64,000 nucleotides of DNA from Streptomyces sp. CB02056 (GTDB lineage Bacteria > Actinomycetota > Actinomycetes > Streptomycetales > Streptomycetaceae). Numbering within the stretch: the stretch's first letter is position 1; each line of letters opens with the position of its first letter. A program made the translations under genes and the position numbers. Location: positions 345,147 through 409,146 of the forward strand of contig NZ_LIPD01000003.1 of NCBI RefSeq assembly GCF_001905545.1, read 5' to 3'. Of the stretch, positions 60,722 through 64,000 are shown piece after piece. The notes under the pieces are model-generated. The model searched no databases. It saw only the letters and a program-made list of their open reading frames with translations, and was not told where the DNA came from.

Positions 60722-61909
60722 TCAGAGCGCGCAGCCCTGGGTGTCCACCCGGGCGGTCGCGGCGCCGCCCTGCACGGCGTCCTCGCGCACCTCGGCCGCG
60801 GTCAGCACGTAGCCGGTGTCCGCGCTGTCCAGGGACTTGGCGAAGACCACGCCGTACACCTCGCCGTCCGGGGTGAGCAGCGGTCCGCCGCTGTTGCCCT
60901 GCCGGACCAGCGAACGCACCGAGTAGACGTCGCGGACCACCTGGCCGCGGTGGTAGATGTCCGGGCCGTTGGCCTGGATCCGGCCGCGGATGCGGGCCGG
61001 CTGGACGTTGAAGGCGCCGTTCTCCGGGAAGCCGGCCACGATCGCGCTGTCGTTGGTCCTGGCCTCGCCCGCGAAGGCCAGCGGGGGCGCGTTCAGCTTG
61101 GGCACGTCCAGGACGGCGATGTCGCGCTGCCAGTCGTAGCGGACCACCGTCGCGTCGTACAGCTGGCCGACGCCGCCGATCTGCACGGTCGGCTCGTTGA
61201 CCCCGCCGACCACGTGGGCGTTGGTCATCACCCGGTGCGGGGCGAAGACGAAGCCGCTGCCCTCCAGGGTCTTGCCGCAGGAGGTCGCCGTGCCGACCAC
61301 CTTGACCAGGCTCTGCCGGGCCCGCGCCACCGCCGGGCTGCCGGCCAGCGCGGGGTCGGGGCTGTCGACCTGGGTGATCGGCTCGTGCTCGAAGGGGTTG
61401 AAGACCTGCGGGAAGCCGTTGCGGGCGAGCACCTTGGAGAAGTCCGAGAACCAGTTCGGCGCGTCGTCGGGCAGCGCGTTCTGCACCCCGCCGAGGACCG
61501 CCGAGGACCGGACCTGCTTGGAGACCGTCGGGAGCGACGCCCCGGCCAGCGCCGAACCGATCAGCCAGGCCACCAGCAGCATCGAGACGACGTTCACCAC
61601 CGCGCCGCCGCTCGCGTCCAGCACCCGGGCCGGGCGGCGCCCGATGTGCCCGCGCAGCTTCCAGCCGAAGTGCGCGGTGACCGCCTGGCCGATCGCGGCG
61701 AGGACGATCACCACCACCACGGCCACCACCGAGGCCGTCGTGCCGGGGCCGATGTGGTCGAGCAGCAGCAGCGGCAGCAGCTCGACGGCGAGCAGGCCGC
61801 CGCCGAGGAAGCCGACCAGTGAGAGCACGCCGACCACGAAGCCCTGCCGGTAGCCCGACACGGCGAATGCCACGGCCGCGGCGATCAGCAGCACATCCAG
61901 GACGTTCAC
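60722..61909 (-). CDS. marP: MarP-like membrane serine protease
   Basis: A 395-residue protein. Four N-terminal helices (CvpA-like; residues about 1-120) are followed by a trypsin-like periplasmic protease. The triad is His in TNAHVVGG (about 231), Asp in RDIAVLDVP (about 264) and Ser in RQGNSGGPL (about 339). The two cysteines near TSCGK and the C-terminal QGCAL may form the regulatory disulfide known from Mycobacterium MarP, which gives acid and stress resistance. The GTG start sits 46 bases after the NUDIX gene, so the three leftward genes form an operon. Confidence 0.92.
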   Translation of the reverse strand: MNVLDVLLIAAAVAFAVSGYRQGFVVGVLSLVGFLGGGLLAVELLPLLLLDHIGPGTTASVVAVVVVIVLAAIGQAVTAHFGWKLRGHIGRRPARVLDASGGAVVNVVSMLLVAWLIGSALAGASLPTVSKQVRSSAVLGGVQNALPDDAPNWFSDFSKVLARNGFPQVFNPFEHEPITQVDSPDPALAGSPAVARARQSLVKVVGTATSCGKTLEGSGFVFAPHRVMTNAHVVGGVNEPTVQIGGVGQLYDATVVRYDWQRDIAVLDVPKLNAPPLAFAGEARTNDSAIVAGFPENGAFNVQPARIRGRIQANGPDIYHRGQVVRDVYSVRSLVRQGNSGGPLLTPDGEVYGVVFAKSLDSADTGYVLTAAEVREDAVQGGAATARVDTQGCAL

Positions 61910-61955
61910 TCGGACACCCTCCCACGGCCCGCGCGCCGGACGCGCCGGCGGCCCG

Positions 61956-62729
61956 TCACGAAGCGTCGGCGTCGCCGCCCGGCAGCACCCGGGAGTGTTC
62001 GAGGTCGCCCTGGACCAGGGCCAGCGCCTCGTCCGACAGGTCGACGACCTTGGACGGGTCCCAGGGCAGCTCCAGGCCGCTGTGGTGCAGCACCCGGTCG
62101 ATCACCCCGGCGGTGAAGCCCCAGACCAGCCGCCCGGCGACCGCGAAGGCGGGCCCGACATGCCCGGACGGATGGCGCAGCCGCACCCGGTTCTCCGGGT
62201 CCGCCAGCTCCGCGACGGTGACCCGGAACACCGCGCCGGTCTCCGCCGCGTCCACCGGGCGCACCGGCGACTCCTCGCGCCACCAGCCGAGCACCGGGGT
62301 CACCACGAAGCTGCTCACCGGGATGTACAGCCGGGGCAGCTCCGCGAACACCTGCACCCCGGCCGGGTCCAGGCCGGTCTCCTCCCAGGCCTCGCGCAGC
62401 GCCGCCGCGATCGGGCCCGGGCCATTCGGGTCGCCGTCCTCCGGGTCCAGCGCGCCGCCCGGGAAGGACGGCTGCCCGGCGTGCGAGCGCAGCGAGCGGG
62501 CCCGCTCGATCAGCAGCAGGTCCGGGCCCTGCGGCCCCTCGCCGAACAGCATCAGCACGGCCGCCGGACGGCCGCCCTCGGCCGGCGGCAGGAACCGGCT
62601 CAGCTGCTCCGGCATCACCCGCTCGGCCGCCTCCCGGACCGGCTCCAGCCAGGCCGGCAGCCCGTCCAGCTCGATGCCCCGCGCGACTCCCCCGGCCTCC
62701 GGCCCGGGGTGCCCGCACCGCCCGCTCAC
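61956..62729 (-). CDS. NUDIX hydrolase of the CoA diphosphatase type
   Basis: A 257-residue NUDIX protein. It has the CoA-type motif [28 protein letters not shown], then the Nudix box [12 protein letters not shown]. The LRSHAGQ-x-S-F-P-G-G sequence is the UPF0035 mark of CoA pyrophosphatases. The GTG start overlaps the stop of nth (GTGA). It may clean up CoA derivatives or oxidised nucleotides. Confidence 0.92.
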   Translation of the reverse strand: MSGRCGHPGPEAGGVARGIELDGLPAWLEPVREAAERVMPEQLSRFLPPAEGGRPAAVLMLFGEGPQGPDLLLIERARSLRSHAGQPSFPGGALDPEDGDPNGPGPIAAALREAWEETGLDPAGVQVFAELPRLYIPVSSFVVTPVLGWWREESPVRPVDAAETGAVFRVTVAELADPENRVRLRHPSGHVGPAFAVAGRLVWGFTAGVIDRVLHHSGLELPWDPSKVVDLSDEALALVQGDLEHSRVLPGGDADAS

Positions 62730-63619
62730 GCGTCCACCGCCAGGTCCGCGACCTGTCCGTGGTGGACGGCGGCGTCCGCACGGGCGGCCGCCTCCCCGGG
62801 GAAGTCGGCCGGCGGCCGCAGCCGCTGCCCGGGCTGGCCGCCCATCTCGTACTTCAACAGCTTGCGTGCCTTCTCCGGGTCGGTCTCCCCCTCGCCGTAC
62901 GAGGGGCAGAGCGGCGCGATCGGGCAGGCGCCGCAGGCGGGCTTCTGGGAGTGGCAGATCCGGCGGCCGTGGAAGACCACCCGGTGCGAGAGCATCGTCC
63001 ACTCCGACTTCGGGAAGATCTCGGCGACGGCCGCCTCGACCTTCACCGGGTCGTCCTCGGTGGTCCAGGCGAACCGGCGGGCCAGCCGCCCGAAGTGGGT
63101 GTCCACGGTGATGCCGGGGACCCCGAAGGCGTTGCCGAGGACGACGTTGGCGGTCTTGCGGCCGACTCCGGGCAGGGTCACCAGGTCGGCCAGCCGACCG
63201 GGGACCTCGCCGCCGAACTCGTCGCGCAGCGCTATCGACAGGCCGATGAGCGACTTCGCCTTGTTCCGGAAGAATCCGGTCGGGCGGATGACCTCCTCCA
63301 GCTCCTCCGGGTTCGCCGCCGCCATGTCCTCCGGCGTCGGGTACTTCGCGAACAGCGCCGGGGTGGTCTGGTTCACCCGGAGGTCGGTGGTCTGCGCCGA
63401 CAGCACGGTGGCCACCAGCAGTTGGAAGGGGTTCTCGAAGTCCAGCTCCGGGTGCGCGTACGGGTACAACTCCGCCAGCTCGCGGTTGATCCGCCGGGCC
63501 CGCCGCACCATCGCCAGGTGCGATTCCGGCTTCCTCGGCTTCACCGCCGCCGTCTTCACCGCCGCCGTCCCCGCCACCGGCTTCTTCGCCACGGCCTTCC
63601 GGACCTTGCTCTCTGCCAT
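62726..63619 (-). CDS. nth: Endonuclease III
   Basis: The base-excision repair glycosylase/AP lyase removes oxidised pyrimidines. In 297 residues the HhH motif is [14 protein letters not shown] with the catalytic Lys near 154, the catalytic Asp lies in [14 protein letters not shown], and four cysteines C-x6-C-x2-C-x5-C ([17 protein letters not shown]) bind a [4Fe-4S] cluster. The first 30 residues are a Lys/Ala-rich extension and the last 50 an extra tail. First gene of the nth-NUDIX-marP operon. Confidence 0.97.
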   Translation of the reverse strand: MAESKVRKAVAKKPVAGTAAVKTAAVKPRKPESHLAMVRRARRINRELAELYPYAHPELDFENPFQLLVATVLSAQTTDLRVNQTTPALFAKYPTPEDMAAANPEELEEVIRPTGFFRNKAKSLIGLSIALRDEFGGEVPGRLADLVTLPGVGRKTANVVLGNAFGVPGITVDTHFGRLARRFAWTTEDDPVKVEAAVAEIFPKSEWTMLSHRVVFHGRRICHSQKPACGACPIAPLCPSYGEGETDPEKARKLLKYEMGGQPGQRLRPPADFPGEAAARADAAVHHGQVADLAVDA

Positions 63620-63742
63620 GCACGAAGGCTACGCCGACCGGAGGACCGCTCGGGGCCGATCAAGCACGGAAACCCGCCCTGGCAAGGCCTGTTGTCTAAT
63701 GAACTCCGCCCGTGGCCGTCACCTGACAGGGGGAGTGTGCGG

Positions 63743-64000
63743 ATGATCAGGGTCCTGCTGGCAGAGGACATGAGCATGGTGCGCGGCGCGCTGATGGCCC
63801 TCCTCGCGTACGAGGAGGACCTGGAGGTCGTCGCCGACGTGGAGCGCGGGGACCAGGTGGTGCCGACCGCCCTGGAGGTGCGCCCGGACGTCGCGGTGCT
63901 CGACATCGACCTGCCCGGACTGGACGGGCTGCGGGCGGCCGCCGAACTGTACGAGAAGCTCCCCGGCTGCCGGACGCTGGTCCTCACCGGACTGGTGCGA
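63743..64000 (+). CDS. NarL-family response regulator, partial (window end)
   Basis: The first 86 codons of a receiver domain: IRVLLAEDMSMVRGALMALLAYEEDLEVVADVERGDQ with the acidic pair AEDM, and the phospho-acceptor Asp in VAVLDIDLPGLDGL. The sequence is like the DesR group of regulators. ATG at 63743 has GGGGGAG. The HTH domain lies beyond the window, so the partner kinase and target are unknown. Confidence 0.88.
   Translation, partial: MIRVLLAEDMSMVRGALMALLAYEEDLEVVADVERGDQVVPTALEVRPDVAVLDIDLPGLDGLRAAAELYEKLPGCRTLVLTGLVR

Noticed and set aside
61906..62781. Alternative minus-strand frame across the NUDIX gene
   Set aside because: It lacks the Nudix motif, which is in the other frame, and is Arg/Gly/Ala-rich throughout.

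Overview
The window is high-GC actinobacterial chromosome (roughly 73% G+C by eye, third codon positions almost all G/C). It is very probably from Streptomycetaceae (Streptomyces or Kitasatospora). The signs are bldG with its ATP-binding anti-sigma partner, the Lys-rich-tailed topoisomerase I, the membrane-fused thymidylate kinase, a DECH-helicase/Tad-secretion neighbourhood, TadE-like and DUF4244 genes, and frequent GTG/TTG starts. There is no IS element, prophage, CRISPR array or rRNA; one tRNA gene is present.

Layout. 1-9.8 kb holds mixed accessory and regulatory genes: a DUF4304-like protein, a VC0807-type membrane protein, a tyrosine phosphatase, a ClpN/HTH protein with a striking double-operator promoter, a NUDIX hydrolase, a STAS protein overlapping tail-to-tail with an ECF sigma factor, a secreted serine hydrolase, a UBP zinc finger, and a divergent XRE regulator/SDR pair. 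9.8-15 kb has a large pseudokinase/flippase-like membrane protein, an AhpD-like protein and two RNA methyltransferases (RsmC-like and TrmH-like, 4-nt overlap). 15.1-20.4 kb is an ABC transporter plus lipoprotein, divergent from a two-component system with an 18-bp palindrome between them. A tRNA-Thr(CGT) with its own terminator follows, then a LeuE exporter, a Slp-type secreted peptidase and a degenerate esterase.

24.6-37.7 kb is a conserved housekeeping block read leftwards: holB, tmk fused to an MFS-like domain, topA, a DUF3592 protein, a methyltransferase, a lipoprotein, then bldG and the anti-sigma gene. 37.9-46.2 kb is the helicase/secretion neighbourhood. The DECH helicase (+) converges on a tightly coupled leftward Tad operon: ssd/cpaE, cpaF, a 51-aa membrane protein, tadB, tadC, DUF4244 and two TadE-like genes. 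Between ssd and the HAD hydrolase lies a 6C small RNA, recognised by two hairpins with seven-C loops on the minus strand.

46.9-64 kb carries a HAD-IB hydrolase, a degenerate Fic-like protein, a CooC-like ATPase, a SulP/carbonic anhydrase fusion, acetyl-CoA synthetase with a DasR-like site, NhaA, a Holin-X family protein, an epoxide-hydrolase-like protein lacking its nucleophile, a YdjM-type membrane hydrolase, a MarP protease, a CoA-type NUDIX hydrolase, endonuclease III, and the start of a NarL-type response regulator cut by the window end.

The coupled sets are the Tad operon (secretion/pilus-like), bldG plus its anti-sigma partner (developmental control), the ABC/two-component block (probable self-regulated envelope response), and nth-NUDIX-marP (leftward operon for DNA repair, nucleotide cleaning and cell-surface proteolysis). 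Protein and RNA names rest on motifs recognised by eye; no database search was run.
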